Shown piece after piece: positions 44,249 to 53,347 of a DNA stretch of 64,000 bases. This DNA is from Oscillospiraceae bacterium. Its GTDB lineage: Bacteria; Bacillota; Clostridia; Oscillospirales; Acutalibacteraceae. The number at the start of each line of letters is the position of its first letter. Position 1 is the stretch's first letter. The notes beneath the pieces are model-generated. The model saw only the letters and a list, made by a program, of their open reading frames with translations. It had not been told where the DNA came from and did not search any database. Location: the NCBI GenBank assembly GCA_022650485.1, contig JALCPP010000011.1, positions 1 to 64,000 on the forward strand, given 5' to 3'. A program made the translations under genes and the position numbers.

Positions 44249-44263
44249 AATGAGGCATGGAAA

Positions 44264-44686
44264 ATGACGATATCTTGGGTTGTGTTCGCGATCGGTTCCG
44301 CTGTTTTTGCGGCGCTGACTTCTATCTTGGCCAAAATTGGAATTGAAGGGGTCAACTCCAACCTCGCGACGGCGATTCGCACGGGGGTTGTACTGATTTT
44401 GGCGTGGGGAATTGTTTTTTTGACCGGCACGCAGTCGGGCTTACGCAATATTACGCACCGGAGCCTGCTGTTTTTGGTCCTGTCCGGTCTTGCAACGGGA
44501 CTTTCGTGGCTTTGCTACTATCGTGCCATTCAGCTTGGGCCGGTTTCAAAAGTTGCACCGATTGATAAATTCAGTGTTGTTCTGACTATTTTGCTTTCTT
44601 TTCTGTTCCTTCATGAAAAAATTGATCTGAAAACCATCGCCGGCGGTGCGATGATTGCGGCCGGTACGCTGGTTTTGATATTTTAG
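44264..44686 (+). CDS. EamA-family (DMT) membrane protein, single repeat
   Basis: 140 residues with about five membrane spans and the EamA signature near the end (PIDKFSVVLTILLSFLFLHEKI). Typical DMT carriers have two EamA repeats (about 290-300 residues); this has one, so it would act as a dimer like small multidrug carriers. Starts 15 bp after mutS2. Substrate unknown. Confidence 0.88.
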   Translation: MTISWVVFAIGSAVFAALTSILAKIGIEGVNSNLATAIRTGVVLILAWGIVFLTGTQSGLRNITHRSLLFLVLSGLATGLSWLCYYRAIQLGPVSKVAPIDKFSVVLTILLSFLFLHEKIDLKTIAGGAMIAAGTLVLIF

Positions 44687-44712
44687 GCAAAAAACAAAAG
44701 GAGGAAAAATGG

Positions 44713-45372
44713 ATGCAGCCGAAACATATGCGGAAAAAGGGCGGGGGCTCGCGGGCCGTGACGGTAATTCTTTCGGTTCTTGCAGTGCTCCTTGGGGCGC
44801 TTTGCGTATTGAGCTGGATGCTATTCAGTGATCCGAATGCCGGAAAATCCATGCCGCAGCCGTCCGACGACGCGGCTTCGAAAGTGGTTGCGGCTTCTGT
44901 TTCCGGTGCATCAGTCAGTCTGACCGCGGAAGAAGTCGGCGGATGGCTGAATTTCCTGATTCGTGAAAATTCAGATACCGCGGCGGACACCGGATTGACG
45001 GCTCTTTCCGTTACCACAAAGCAGGATAATACAGCTGACATTTATTTTCCGGTTCAATATTCCGGAAAGACGTTCGGCGTTACGATGAATCTGTCTCTTT
45101 CCTTTGACGCAGCAGCAGAACAGATGAAATTTTTCATCAATTCGGTTCATGTCGGGCGTCTGCCCGTTCCGGTTGGCTATGCGCTTGATATGATGGGTGA
45201 AAAGCTTCCGCCCATGCTGTCACGGCAGGGCGAAACACTGCTGTGCAATACAAAGTCCTTGTTTCGCGTCGATTTTTCCGGCATGTTTCTGCGGCTTAAA
45301 ATGACCGAGATGAATCTTAAAAATCAGGCTTTTCATTTAAAATTTGACACTGAAGCAGGGGTGAATGGGTAA
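44713..45372 (+). CDS. YpmS-like membrane-anchored protein
   Basis: 219 residues, one N-terminal span (about 17-40) and an extracytoplasmic domain of about 180 residues. SLTAEEVGGWLNFLI and IYFPVQYSGKTFGVTMNL with VHVGRLPVPVGYAL resemble YpmS (DUF2140) proteins. Function unknown. GGAGG upstream. Possibly co-transcribed with the preceding transporter. Confidence 0.7.
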   Translation: MQPKHMRKKGGGSRAVTVILSVLAVLLGALCVLSWMLFSDPNAGKSMPQPSDDAASKVVAASVSGASVSLTAEEVGGWLNFLIRENSDTAADTGLTALSVTTKQDNTADIYFPVQYSGKTFGVTMNLSLSFDAAAEQMKFFINSVHVGRLPVPVGYALDMMGEKLPPMLSRQGETLLCNTKSLFRVDFSGMFLRLKMTEMNLKNQAFHLKFDTEAGVNG

Positions 45373-45381
45373 AATTATTAC

Positions 45382-45410
45382 TTGACAGCCCCTTTCGTTT
45401 ATAGTATAAT
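45382..45410 (+). promoter_or_regulatory. Promoter of the ylxM-ffh-rpsP run
   Basis: TTGACA and TATAAT with 17-bp spacing, 48 bp before ylxM; consensus -35 and -10. Confidence 0.9.
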
Positions 45411-45457
45411 TTTTACCTGTAAAGATAATAGCTTTACACCTCAATGGAGGCGGTCGG

Positions 45458-45820
45458 ATGGCAAAGGATATAAAAATTTCGCTTCTGCTTGATTTTTACG
45501 GTTCTATGCTGACGGAAAAACAGAGGCGGATTGTCGAGTACTATTACAATGATGATTTGTCCCTTTCTGAAATTGCGGAAAATGAAGGGATTACCCGGCA
45601 GGGTGTACGCGACTTTGTAAAGCGTGCCGAAGGGCAGCTTTTAGAAATGGAGCGGAAGCTCGGTCTGGCCCGCAAGTTTCGCGAAATGATGGACGGCTTT
45701 CAGAAAATTGAAGAAGCCGCGGACCGCATCCGGGAGTACAATCGACATTATATTTACGCACGTGAAATTGATGAGAGTGCGAAGCAGATTCTTGAAATCA
45801 CCCAAAAGCTCTGTGAATAG
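45458..45820 (+). CDS. ylxM: YlxM family SRP-associated HTH protein
   Basis: 120 residues. SMLTEKQRRIVEYYYNDDLSLSEIAENEGITRQGVRDFVKRAE is a sigma-4-like helix-turn-helix typical of YlxM. It is 11 bp before ffh, its usual partner; in some bacteria it modulates SRP GTPase assembly. GGAGG precedes the ATG. Confidence 0.94.
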   Translation: MAKDIKISLLLDFYGSMLTEKQRRIVEYYYNDDLSLSEIAENEGITRQGVRDFVKRAEGQLLEMERKLGLARKFREMMDGFQKIEEAADRIREYNRHYIYAREIDESAKQILEITQKLCE

Positions 45821-45831
45821 GGGGAATTGGT

Positions 45832-47160
45832 TTGGCGTTTGAAAATCTATCGGAAAAACTTTCTGCGGCGTTCAAACGCCTGCGTTCCAAGGGAAAACTC
45901 AGCGAGGCTGACGTAAAAGCCGCCATGAGGGAAGTTCGTCTGGCCCTTTTGGAAGCGGATGTCAGCTATAAAGTAGCGAAAGATTTTGTCGCGAAGGTGA
46001 GTGAACGCGCCGTTGGAAACGCGGTGATGGAAAGCCTGACCCCGGCCCAGATGGTGATTAAAATCGTCAATGAAGAATTGACAGCGCTGATGGGCGGCGG
46101 AGAGGCCCGCCTCAACAGTCCGTCCTCTCCGCCGGCGGTGGTGCTGTTCTGCGGGCTGCAGGGCTCCGGTAAAACAACTCATGCTGCAAAATTGGCGCTG
46201 ATGCTAAAAAATCAGGGTCACCGTCCGCTGTTGGTAGCGTGCGACGTTTACCGCCCTGCCGCGATTCAGCAGCTTCAGGTTTTGGGCGGTCAGGCGGGTG
46301 TTTCTGTTTTTGAGCAGGGTACCGGCGATCCGGTGGAAATCAGCAGGGCAGCCGTCAGGCATGCAAAGGATTACGGCAATGATTTTGTACTGATCGACAC
46401 AGCCGGACGTCTGCAGATTGACGAGGCGCTGATGGACGAGCTCCGCCGTATCAAAGAGGCTGTTTCACCGACCGATATTTTGCTGGTTGTGGATGCCATG
46501 ACCGGCCAGGAAGCGGTCAATGTCGCAAAGTCATTCCATGAACTGCTCGATATTTCGGGTGTGATTCTGACCAAACTCGATGGCGACGCCAGGGGCGGCG
46601 CCGCGCTGTCTGTCCGCGCCGTGACCGGCCGGCCGATTAAATTCGCCGGCATGGGGGAAAAGCTTTCCGACCTTGAAGTATTCCATCCAGACCGTATGGC
46701 GTCCCGTATTCTTGGAATGGGCGACGTTCTCACGCTGATTGAAGATGCACAGAAGAATCTGGATCAGAAGGCCGCGAAACAAACGGCGGAAAAGTTGATG
46801 CAGAACCGGATGGATCTGAATGACCTGCTAGACCAGATCCGTCAGATGAAAAAGATGGGCCCGATTCAAAATGTTTTAAACAAAGTACCGGGCCTGAGCC
46901 AGCAAATGAAGGATGTTGAGATTGACGACCGGCAGATTGACCGCACGGAGGCAATCCTGCTTTCCATGACACCGCGGGAGCGGGAGAAACCGGAACTGAT
47001 GAATCCATCGCGCAAAAGGCGCATTGCCGCGGGGAGCGGGATGAAAGTGGAGGATGTCAACCGGCTTTTAAAGCAGTTTGAACAGACGAGAAAGCTGCTC
47101 AAACGGTTCAAAAAGAAGGGCTCGCGCCGCCGCTTTTCAGGCATGGGCTTGCCGTTTTAA
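45832..47160 (+). CDS. ffh: Signal recognition particle protein Ffh
   Basis: 442 residues. N-domain (about 1-85), GTPase with [15 protein letters not shown] (about 107), DTAGRLQID and [15 protein letters not shown]-terminal methionine-rich M domain (about 300-430) with the RNA-binding [16 protein letters not shown]. It binds ffs RNA (13921) and signal peptides. TTG start, GGGGGAATTGG upstream. Confidence 0.97.
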   Translation: MAFENLSEKLSAAFKRLRSKGKLSEADVKAAMREVRLALLEADVSYKVAKDFVAKVSERAVGNAVMESLTPAQMVIKIVNEELTALMGGGEARLNSPSSPPAVVLFCGLQGSGKTTHAAKLALMLKNQGHRPLLVACDVYRPAAIQQLQVLGGQAGVSVFEQGTGDPVEISRAAVRHAKDYGNDFVLIDTAGRLQIDEALMDELRRIKEAVSPTDILLVVDAMTGQEAVNVAKSFHELLDISGVILTKLDGDARGGAALSVRAVTGRPIKFAGMGEKLSDLEVFHPDRMASRILGMGDVLTLIEDAQKNLDQKAAKQTAEKLMQNRMDLNDLLDQIRQMKKMGPIQNVLNKVPGLSQQMKDVEIDDRQIDRTEAILLSMTPREREKPELMNPSRKRRIAAGSGMKVEDVNRLLKQFEQTRKLLKRFKKKGSRRRFSGMGLPF

Positions 47161-47222
47161 ATAGAATTCACCCGGCTTTCGGGCCGGTGAAGATAGATGT
47201 AAGGTTTGTGGAGGTGAAACAA

Positions 47223-47465
47223 ATGTCAGTTAAAATCAGACTTCGCAGAATGGGTGCTAAAAAAGCTCCGTTCTACCGTATCGTAGTGGCGGATTCCCGT
47301 TTTCCGCGCAACGGCCGTTTTATCGAAGAAATCGGGTACTACAACCCGCTGGAAGAGCCGTCTGTCGTGAAGGTTGATGCCGAGAAGGCAAAAGCCTGGA
47401 TCGCTAACGGCGCACAGCCTACCGACACCGTCAAGGTCCTGTTTAAAAAGCACGGTGTGCTTTAA
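47223..47465 (+). CDS. rpsP: 30S ribosomal protein S16
   Basis: 80 residues from ATG 47223 (GGAGGTG upstream; the open frame extends further). [20 protein letters not shown] and [12 protein letters not shown] are the S16 signature. Followed by khpA as usual. Confidence 0.98.
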   Translation: MSVKIRLRRMGAKKAPFYRIVVADSRFPRNGRFIEEIGYYNPLEEPSVVKVDAEKAKAWIANGAQPTDTVKVLFKKHGVL

Positions 47466-47485
47466 GAAACGGAGGAGTGGCTGCC

Positions 47486-47719
47486 ATGAAAGAACTGCTG
47501 TTATCCATTGCTCAGGGTCTTGTTGAGGCCCCGGAACTTGTCAGTGTGGAAACTGATAAACCGTCTGCGGACGGAACGGTTGTGTATCATCTTCATGTTG
47601 CGGAAAACGACATGGGCCGGGTGATTGGCAGGCAGGGGCGGATTGCTAAAGCAATTCGCGTTGTCATGAGGGCCGCCGCTACCCGGCAAGGCAGCAAGGT
47701 TACCGTCGAAATCGACTAA
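47486..47719 (+). CDS. khpA: KH-domain RNA-binding protein KhpA
   Basis: 77 residues from ATG 47486 (GGAGGAG 8 bp upstream). DMGRVIGRQGRIAKAIRVVM is the KH GxxG loop. It is a small RNA chaperone working with KhpB in Gram-positive bacteria. The rpsP-khpA-rimM-trmD order is conserved; here a folate transporter lies between khpA and rimM. Confidence 0.95.
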   Translation: MKELLLSIAQGLVEAPELVSVETDKPSADGTVVYHLHVAENDMGRVIGRQGRIAKAIRVVMRAAATRQGSKVTVEID

Positions 47720-47784
47720 TTCGTTTTTGACGCCTTGACCATCTTGGCCCGGGCAGTTTTGTGCGGGCCTGAACAAATTTAAAA

Positions 47785-47886
47785 TGCAGAGTAGGATTTT
47801 GCGCGTTAAGTGCCGACCGGACAGGGAGTTGCCGGACGGACGAAAAGGAAACTTGCGGTGCAGAGTCCGCATCCCGCTGCTACATA
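47785..47886 (+). promoter_or_regulatory. THF riboswitch
   Basis: GAGTAGG, then TGCGCGTTAAGTGCC, GGAAACTTGCGGTG and GCATCCCGCTGCTAC follow the tetrahydrofolate aptamer consensus in order and spacing. It precedes the folate transporter gene. Borders are approximate. Confidence 0.85.
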
Positions 47887-47931
47887 GTTTGGGGGAAACC
47901 TCCTTTATGTAGCATGAATACAAAAGGAGGT
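47880..47931 (+). promoter_or_regulatory. Expression platform: anti-Shine-Dalgarno hairpin
   Basis: ACCTCCTTT (47898-47906) is fully complementary to AAAGGAGGT (47923-47931), which is the RBS of the folate transporter. An alternative stem, GCTACATA with TATGTAGC (47879-47886 and 47905-47912), would include the same CCTCC and free the RBS. The 3' arm of the aptamer overlaps that alternative stem, so folate binding should favour the closed RBS (inference). Confidence 0.8.
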
Positions 47932-47938
47932 CTTTTCT

Positions 47939-48487
47939 TTGAAAAACTATTTTAACTCCGCAAAACTGGCTCAAAAGCATATGGGTGTTCTCATCCTTTC
48001 CGGGTGCGGCATGCTCCTTGCACTGAAGGTTGTGCTTGGAATGTTCACCCTGAATGTATCACCTGTTCTGAAAATCGGATTTTCTTTTCTTCCGGTGGCG
48101 GCGGCCGGTATGCTGTTCGGCCCGTTGGCGGGTGGCATGGTAGGCGCGCTGGGCGATATTGTGTCTTATTTTATCAGTCCTACGGGGCCGTATTTTCCAG
48201 GCTTTACCCTGAACGCATTTCTTGCGGGGTTCCTTTACGGTCTGTTTCTTTACAAAAAAAACGTTACCTTTGTCAGAACTTTTTGCGCCAAAGCCTCGGT
48301 TACTGTCTGTGTGAGTTTTTTGCTGAATCCGCTGTGGCTTTCCGTTCTTTATTCCAAGGCGTTTTTTGTTATCCTGTCGGCTCGAATCGTAACGAACCTG
48401 ATTTTGCTGCCGATTGATGTTCTGCTTTTATTTGGATTGTTGAAAACGATGAAACGGGAGCCGCTTTTTCATATTCGAAAACCATGA
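47939..48487 (+). CDS. folT: ECF transporter S component, folate family (FolT)
   Basis: 182 residues, about six membrane spans, TTG start after AAAGGAGG. LKIGFSFLPVAAAGMLFGPLAGGMVGALGDIVSYF is the typical substrate-binding-component signature. Folate specificity is inferred from the THF riboswitch. The energising EcfA/EcfT genes are not in the window. Confidence 0.9.
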   Translation: MKNYFNSAKLAQKHMGVLILSGCGMLLALKVVLGMFTLNVSPVLKIGFSFLPVAAAGMLFGPLAGGMVGALGDIVSYFISPTGPYFPGFTLNAFLAGFLYGLFLYKKNVTFVRTFCAKASVTVCVSFLLNPLWLSVLYSKAFFVILSARIVTNLILLPIDVLLLFGLLKTMKREPLFHIRKP

Positions 48488-48508
48488 TTTTTGTTTTAGG
48501 GAGGAACT

Positions 48509-49024
48509 ATGCAAAAGAAATATTTGGAAGCTGGCAAAATCGTAGGCACGCACGGCGTGAAAGGGGAACTTCGCGTTCAGCCATGGTGCGATTCCGCCGA
48601 ATTTCTGATGCGTTTTTCCACCCTGTATTTGAACGAGGGGGAAAAGCCGGTTCGGGTGGTTTCTTCACGTGTGCATAAAGAGCTTCTTCTGGTGGTATTG
48701 GAAGGGGTGGAAACCGTTGAGCAGGCGGACTTGCTTCGAAACAAAATCGTGTATCTGAACCGGAGCGATGTTGCGCTTCCGCAGGGCAGATATTTTATGC
48801 AGGATTTAATCGGCCTTGACGTTTACGATGCGGATACCTTCCTTTATTACGGTACGCTGACCCGCGTCATGCGCACGGGTGCCAACGATGTTTATCAGAT
48901 CACCGCGCAGGATCATAAAAATTATCTGATTCCGGCGGTCCCGGACTTTATCGATGGAATAGATTTGGAAAAGGGAAAGATGACAATTCGGCCGATCAAG
49001 GGGATATTTGACGATGAGGATTGA
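48509..49024 (+). CDS. rimM: Ribosome maturation factor RimM
   Basis: 171 residues. AGKIVGTHGVKGELRVQPWC (N-terminal RimM barrel) and the PRC-barrel part with LIPAVPDFIDGIDLEKGKM. Assists 30S head assembly near S19. GGGAGG upstream of the ATG; its stop overlaps the trmD start. Confidence 0.96.
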   Translation: MQKKYLEAGKIVGTHGVKGELRVQPWCDSAEFLMRFSTLYLNEGEKPVRVVSSRVHKELLLVVLEGVETVEQADLLRNKIVYLNRSDVALPQGRYFMQDLIGLDVYDADTFLYYGTLTRVMRTGANDVYQITAQDHKNYLIPAVPDFIDGIDLEKGKMTIRPIKGIFDDED

Positions 49025-49763
49025 TCTGCTGACGCTGTTCCCGGAAATGTGCGAAACCGTCATGGCAGAGAGCATCATCGGACGGGCGCGGAAAAAGGGT
49101 GCGGTGCAGGTCTGCTGTCATCAAATCCGGGACTGGGCGCTGGACAAGCACAGCACGGTCGATGACTCTCCGTTCGGCGGCGGGAAGGGCATGCTTCTGA
49201 AAGCGGAACCAATCGCGCTTTGCATGGATGAGTTGATTGCGCACCTTGGGAAGAAACCGCATACGGTGTATCTTTCCCCGCAGGGAAAGACCTTGACGCA
49301 GCGGCGGGTCTGCGAATTGTCTGAGCTGGACGGACTTGTGCTGCTCTGCGGGCATTATGAGGGCGTGGATGAGCGCGTGCTGGAAGCCTATGCGGATGAG
49401 GAGATTTCCGCGGGTGATTATGTCGTAACAGGCGGAGAACTGCCGGCGCTTCTGCTTGCCGATGCCGTCTGCCGCATGGTTCCCGGTGTTTTGTCTGACG
49501 CCGAATGCTATCGGGAAGAAAGCCATTTTCACTCTCTGCTGGAGTATCCTCAGTACACCCGTCCGGCCGACTGGCGGGGCCGACAGGTGCCGGAAATCCT
49601 GCTCAGCGGGGATCATGGCCGGGTGCGCCGCTGGCGGCATGAACAGTCACTTGCCCGAACGGCTTCCAAACGCCCGGAACTGCTTACTGCGGCGGAATTG
49701 ACACAGGAAGACCGTGAATTTCTGCATTCCCTTTCCAAAACCGGCGGAGAGGAAACATCGTGA
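49014..49763 (+). CDS. trmD: tRNA (guanine-N1)-methyltransferase TrmD
   Basis: 249 residues from ATG 49014 (overlaps rimM by 11 bp). MRIDLLTLFPEMCETVMAES, LLCGHYEGVDERVL and AGDYVVTGGELPALLLADAV form the trefoil-knot SAM site. It methylates G37 of tRNAs. In most genomes rplS follows; it is absent here. Confidence 0.97.
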   Translation: MRIDLLTLFPEMCETVMAESIIGRARKKGAVQVCCHQIRDWALDKHSTVDDSPFGGGKGMLLKAEPIALCMDELIAHLGKKPHTVYLSPQGKTLTQRRVCELSELDGLVLLCGHYEGVDERVLEAYADEEISAGDYVVTGGELPALLLADAVCRMVPGVLSDAECYREESHFHSLLEYPQYTRPADWRGRQVPEILLSGDHGRVRRWRHEQSLARTASKRPELLTAAELTQEDREFLHSLSKTGGEETS

Positions 49764-49870
49764 AGGGATCCTCATAAAATGGTTTACCGTGGCAATCGGC
49801 AGACAGAACAAAAACTTTCAACAATTACGTCATATTGCACAAACGAACTTCCGGCAGATGCGAACTGTTG

Positions 49871-49905
49871 AGCAATCAATCCAAAAATGTTGAATTGCTT
49901 TTGAT
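49871..49905 (+). terminator. Candidate terminator of the rpsP-trmD run
   Basis: AGCAATCAA and TTGAATTGCT form a 9-bp stem with one bulge, followed by TTTTGATT. The stretch 49764-49870 has no gene. Confidence 0.55.
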
Positions 49906-49910
49906 TAATA

Positions 49911-49938
49911 TTGACGACTCGTCCAAATGTGATATAAT
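49911..49938 (+). promoter_or_regulatory. Promoter of the HPr gene
   Basis: TTGACG and TATAAT with 16-bp spacing, 74 bp before the ATG. Confidence 0.7.
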
Positions 49939-50012
49939 AAGGATAATTATTAAGAGGTGTTCTGTTGTTCGGCATGCCTTCGGAAACGATTTTGTGTAGG
50001 AGTGGATTTAGA

Positions 50013-50276
50013 ATGTATGTAAAAGAAGTTCTGGTTCAGAACCAGGTGGGCCTGCATGCCCGTCCGGCGACTTTTTTCATTCAAAAAGCAAATGAATATA
50101 AATCCTCTATCTGGGTGGAAAAAGAAGAAAGACGCGTAAACGCAAAAAGCTTGCTGGGGGTTCTGTCCCTTGGAATTGTAGGCGGCACAAATATCAGGAT
50201 TATTGCGGACGGCTCCGATGAGCAGGGAGCTGTAGACGGCTTGGTTCAGTTAGTGCAGTCCGGTTTTTCTGAATAA
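50013..50276 (+). CDS. HPr-family phosphocarrier protein
   Basis: 87 residues from ATG 50013 (TAGGAG upstream). The active His is in QVGLHARPATFF (residue 15) and the regulatory Ser in NAKSLLGVLSLGI (about 46). Both sites are kept, so it can act in PTS sugar uptake and, via HPr kinase, in CcpA signalling. It is alone, without ptsI nearby. Confidence 0.92.
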   Translation: MYVKEVLVQNQVGLHARPATFFIQKANEYKSSIWVEKEERRVNAKSLLGVLSLGIVGGTNIRIIADGSDEQGAVDGLVQLVQSGFSE

Positions 50277-50292
50277 GCAGTTGCAACATACG

Positions 50293-50320
50293 GCACCGCT
50301 TGACTGCGGTGTCTTTTTTT
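50293..50320 (+). terminator. Terminator of the HPr gene
   Basis: CACCGC and GCGGTG with a 6-nt loop, then TCTTTTTTT. Confidence 0.85.
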
Positions 50321-50383
50321 GTCGCTTGAATTTCCCGGTGTGTCTTTTAGCAGGCAAAACGGGCAGCCTCGGAAGGAGGGCGG

Positions 50384-52291
50384 ATGGTGTCGATTGAGCA
50401 GGAAAAGCACAAAAAGGAACTCAGAGCCAGAGCCATGCGTCTGCCGCTTAATCCCGGGGTTTACTTGATGCATGACAAAACGGGGAAAGTCATTTATGTC
50501 GGCAAGGCCAAGGCGTTGAAAAATCGGGTCAGCCAGTATTTTGGCTCTGAAAAAAACCACAATGCCAAAGTGCGCCAGATGGTTGCCCATGTGGATACGT
50601 TTGAGTATATTTTGACGGACAGCGAATTTGAGGCTCTGGTGCTGGAATGCAGTCTGATTAAGCAATATTCTCCGAAATACAACATTCTGCTGAAAGACGA
50701 TAAGGGTTATCATTACATTCGTGTCAGTTCCGGCCCCTGGCCCAGAATTTCAGAAGCAAAGCAGATTGCGGATGACGGGGCGGAGTATATTGGGCCGTAT
50801 ATCAGTTCATGGTCCGTAAAGCAGTCGGTGGATGAAACCCTTAAAATTTTCCGCCTGCCATCCTGCACAAGAAAATTTCCTCAGGAAATCGGCCGGGGAA
50901 GGCCGTGCCTGTACTATTATATTAAACAGTGCTGCGCACCGTGCCGCGGGAAAGTCAGCGAAGCGGAGTACCGGGAATCCGTTGGGGAAGCGTTGGAGTT
51001 CCTGCGCGGCGGCAGTACGAAAAGCATCCGCGCGCTCACGGATAAGATGAATGACGCGGCAGATCGTCTGCAATTTGAACGTGCGGCACGTTTGCGCGAT
51101 CGAATTACTGCCATCCGTAAAATGGGTGAAAGACAGAAAGTGGTCGCGTCCCGTGTGAAAGAGCAGGATGTGATCGCGCTGACGCAAAGCGCCGACAAGA
51201 GCTGTTTTGAAGTTTTTCGCTTTTTGAATGGGAAGCTGTGCGACCGGGAAACCTTTCTGATGGGAGAAACGGGGCGTGCGAAAGAGGCACGAAGCGAGTT
51301 TCTGGAACGGTATTATTCCATGCGTGACCGGATTCCGCCCCGTATTTCACTGGATGGTCCGGCAGAAAATTCCGCGCTCATTTCCAGGTGGCTGACGGAA
51401 AAGGCGGGGCGAAATGTGACGGTCACAGTCCCCCAGAAAGGGGAACAGGCCCAGCTTGTTGCCATGTGCCGCAGCAACGCGGCTGAGCAGCTGGCCCAGA
51501 CAATGGGACGGACCGGGCGGGAAACTTCGGCGTTGGATGAACTGGCCCGTTTGCTGGGGCTTCCCGAGCCGCCCGCTTATATTGAATCGTACGATATTTC
51601 CAATCTGGCGGGAGGAGAAAATGTTGCCGGTATGGTTGTGTTTGAAAACGGAAGACCCCTGCGCTCCGCTTACCGCAAATTTAAAATCCGCTCCGTTATG
51701 GGACAGGATGACTACGGCAGCCTGCGGGAAGTGATTGGCCGCCGGTTAGAGGAATACCGGAAAAATATAGGGACGAACGAGGGCTTCGGGCGTCTGCCCG
51801 ATTTAATTCTGCTGGACGGCGGGAAAGGGCAGATTTCGGCGGTTCGGCCTGTGCTGGAAGAATCCGGACTTCAGATTCCTTTGTTCGGCATGGTGAAGGA
51901 TGACAAGCACCGCACTCGTGCCATTGCAAAGGATGGCGGAGAAATTGCGATCAGCTCCAATCGCAGTGCATTTACACTGGTTTCTTCCATTCAGGAGGAA
52001 GTACACCGCTTTGCCATTGGATATCACCGTCAGTTAAGGAAAAAGGTTTCCATTTCTTCTTCCCTGACGGGCATTGAGGGGATTGGTCCCGCACGGGCAA
52101 AAGCTTTGCTTCGGCATTTCGGAACAGTCGGCGCGGTGCGGCGCGCCTCTGTGGAAGAACTGGCCGCTGCTCCCCGGATGACGATGCCTGCGGCTCAAAA
52201 GGTCTTTTTTGCATTTCATCCGGAAGAACCTGCCTGTGCCGCATTGACAGACGGGCCGGATCATGGGATAATAAAGAACAAGTCGGATTGA
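50384..52291 (+). CDS. uvrC: UvrABC system protein C
   Basis: 635 residues. GIY-YIG nuclease domain (PGVYLMHDKTGKVIYVGKAK, about 25-45), the UvrB-binding UVR motif (about 205-240), RNase H-like C-terminal nuclease with ESYDISNLAGGENVAGMVVF, and tandem helix-hairpin-helix (GIEGIGPARAKALLRHFG). It makes both incisions in nucleotide excision repair. GGAAGGAGG upstream. Confidence 0.97.
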   Translation: MVSIEQEKHKKELRARAMRLPLNPGVYLMHDKTGKVIYVGKAKALKNRVSQYFGSEKNHNAKVRQMVAHVDTFEYILTDSEFEALVLECSLIKQYSPKYNILLKDDKGYHYIRVSSGPWPRISEAKQIADDGAEYIGPYISSWSVKQSVDETLKIFRLPSCTRKFPQEIGRGRPCLYYYIKQCCAPCRGKVSEAEYRESVGEALEFLRGGSTKSIRALTDKMNDAADRLQFERAARLRDRITAIRKMGERQKVVASRVKEQDVIALTQSADKSCFEVFRFLNGKLCDRETFLMGETGRAKEARSEFLERYYSMRDRIPPRISLDGPAENSALISRWLTEKAGRNVTVTVPQKGEQAQLVAMCRSNAAEQLAQTMGRTGRETSALDELARLLGLPEPPAYIESYDISNLAGGENVAGMVVFENGRPLRSAYRKFKIRSVMGQDDYGSLREVIGRRLEEYRKNIGTNEGFGRLPDLILLDGGKGQISAVRPVLEESGLQIPLFGMVKDDKHRTRAIAKDGGEIAISSNRSAFTLVSSIQEEVHRFAIGYHRQLRKKVSISSSLTGIEGIGPARAKALLRHFGTVGAVRRASVEELAAAPRMTMPAAQKVFFAFHPEEPACAALTDGPDHGIIKNKSD

Positions 52292-52303
52292 GGTGGAGAA
52301 CCT

Positions 52304-52849
52304 ATGAGAGTCATTACCGGTTCCGCCCGTGGAAAAAGACTTTCCGTCTGCACGGGCAGAGAGGTTCGGCCAACGCCGGACCGTGTGAAAGAAGCACTGT
52401 TTAGTATCATACAGTTTCAAATAGAAGGCAGACGTGTGCTGGATCTGTTTGCGGGTTCCGGGCAGTTGGGTATTGAGGCTTTGAGCCGCGGTGCACGGGA
52501 AGCAGTTTTTGTCGATGCGGGAAGTCAGCCTGCCGCCATTGTAACGCAAAACCTGGAAAGCACCGGATTTTTGGATCGCGCAAAGGTTTGGCATATGGAA
52601 TTTACCTCTTACCTTGCGGGAAATTGCGGAACGTTTGACTTGGCTTTTCTTGATCCGCCGTATCGTACCGGGCTGCTGCAGCGTGCCATTCCGCTCGTTG
52701 CCCGCCACATGAATCAGGGCGGGACGATCATCTGTGAAAATCCGGTTGATGAACCCCTTCCTGAATTTGCGGAGGAGTTTGTGCGGGGGCGTTCCTACCG
52801 TTATGGTAAGATTGCGCTGACCCTATATAAACACAAGGACGTGACATAA
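52304..52849 (+). CDS. rsmD: 16S rRNA (guanine966-N2)-methyltransferase RsmD
   Basis: 181 residues. RVITGSARGKRL start, SAM motif VLDLFAGSGQLGIEALSRGA, catalytic motif LDPPYRTG. It is 12 bp after uvrC and 3 bp before coaD, a common pairing. Confidence 0.96.
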   Translation: MRVITGSARGKRLSVCTGREVRPTPDRVKEALFSIIQFQIEGRRVLDLFAGSGQLGIEALSRGAREAVFVDAGSQPAAIVTQNLESTGFLDRAKVWHMEFTSYLAGNCGTFDLAFLDPPYRTGLLQRAIPLVARHMNQGGTIICENPVDEPLPEFAEEFVRGRSYRYGKIALTLYKHKDVT

Positions 52850-52852
52850 GCC

Positions 52853-53347
52853 GTGAAAACTGCAATTTGTCCTGGCAGCTTCGATCCCGTTACGCTTGGG
52901 CACATGGATATTATTAATCGGGCCAGAAAAATTTTTGACCATACGATTGTTGCCGTTTTGGTGAATCCCGAAAAGCATACCGCTTTTACGGTGGAAGAGC
53001 GCATCAACATGCTGAAACGCTGTACCAAAGATATGGCGGATGTGGAAGTCGTCGGGTTCGACGGGCTGATTGCGGATTACGCAAGGATTCGGGATGCCGC
53101 CGCGATTGTTAAGGGCCTGCGTGCCATGTCGGATTTTGAGTATGAGTTTCAAATGGCCCTTTTTAACAAAAAATTGAACCCCGAGTTGGAAACGATCTAT
53201 TTGAATACGACGGCGGAAAACATGTTTTTAAGTTCCAGCGGTATTAAGCAGGTTGCGTGTTTCGGCGGGGATATTTCAAATTTTGTTCCCGGATGTATTT
53301 TGCAGGATATCGAACAACGTTTGTGTGCGGGAGGGAAACGAAAATGA
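52853..53347 (+). CDS. coaD: Phosphopantetheine adenylyltransferase
   Basis: 164 residues, GTG start. CPGSFDPVTLGHMDII (HxGH-type nucleotide site) and the later SSSGIKQVA block. It makes dephospho-CoA in coenzyme A synthesis. The stop overlaps the start of the next gene (ATGA). Confidence 0.97.
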   Translation: MKTAICPGSFDPVTLGHMDIINRARKIFDHTIVAVLVNPEKHTAFTVEERINMLKRCTKDMADVEVVGFDGLIADYARIRDAAAIVKGLRAMSDFEYEFQMALFNKKLNPELETIYLNTTAENMFLSSSGIKQVACFGGDISNFVPGCILQDIEQRLCAGGKRK

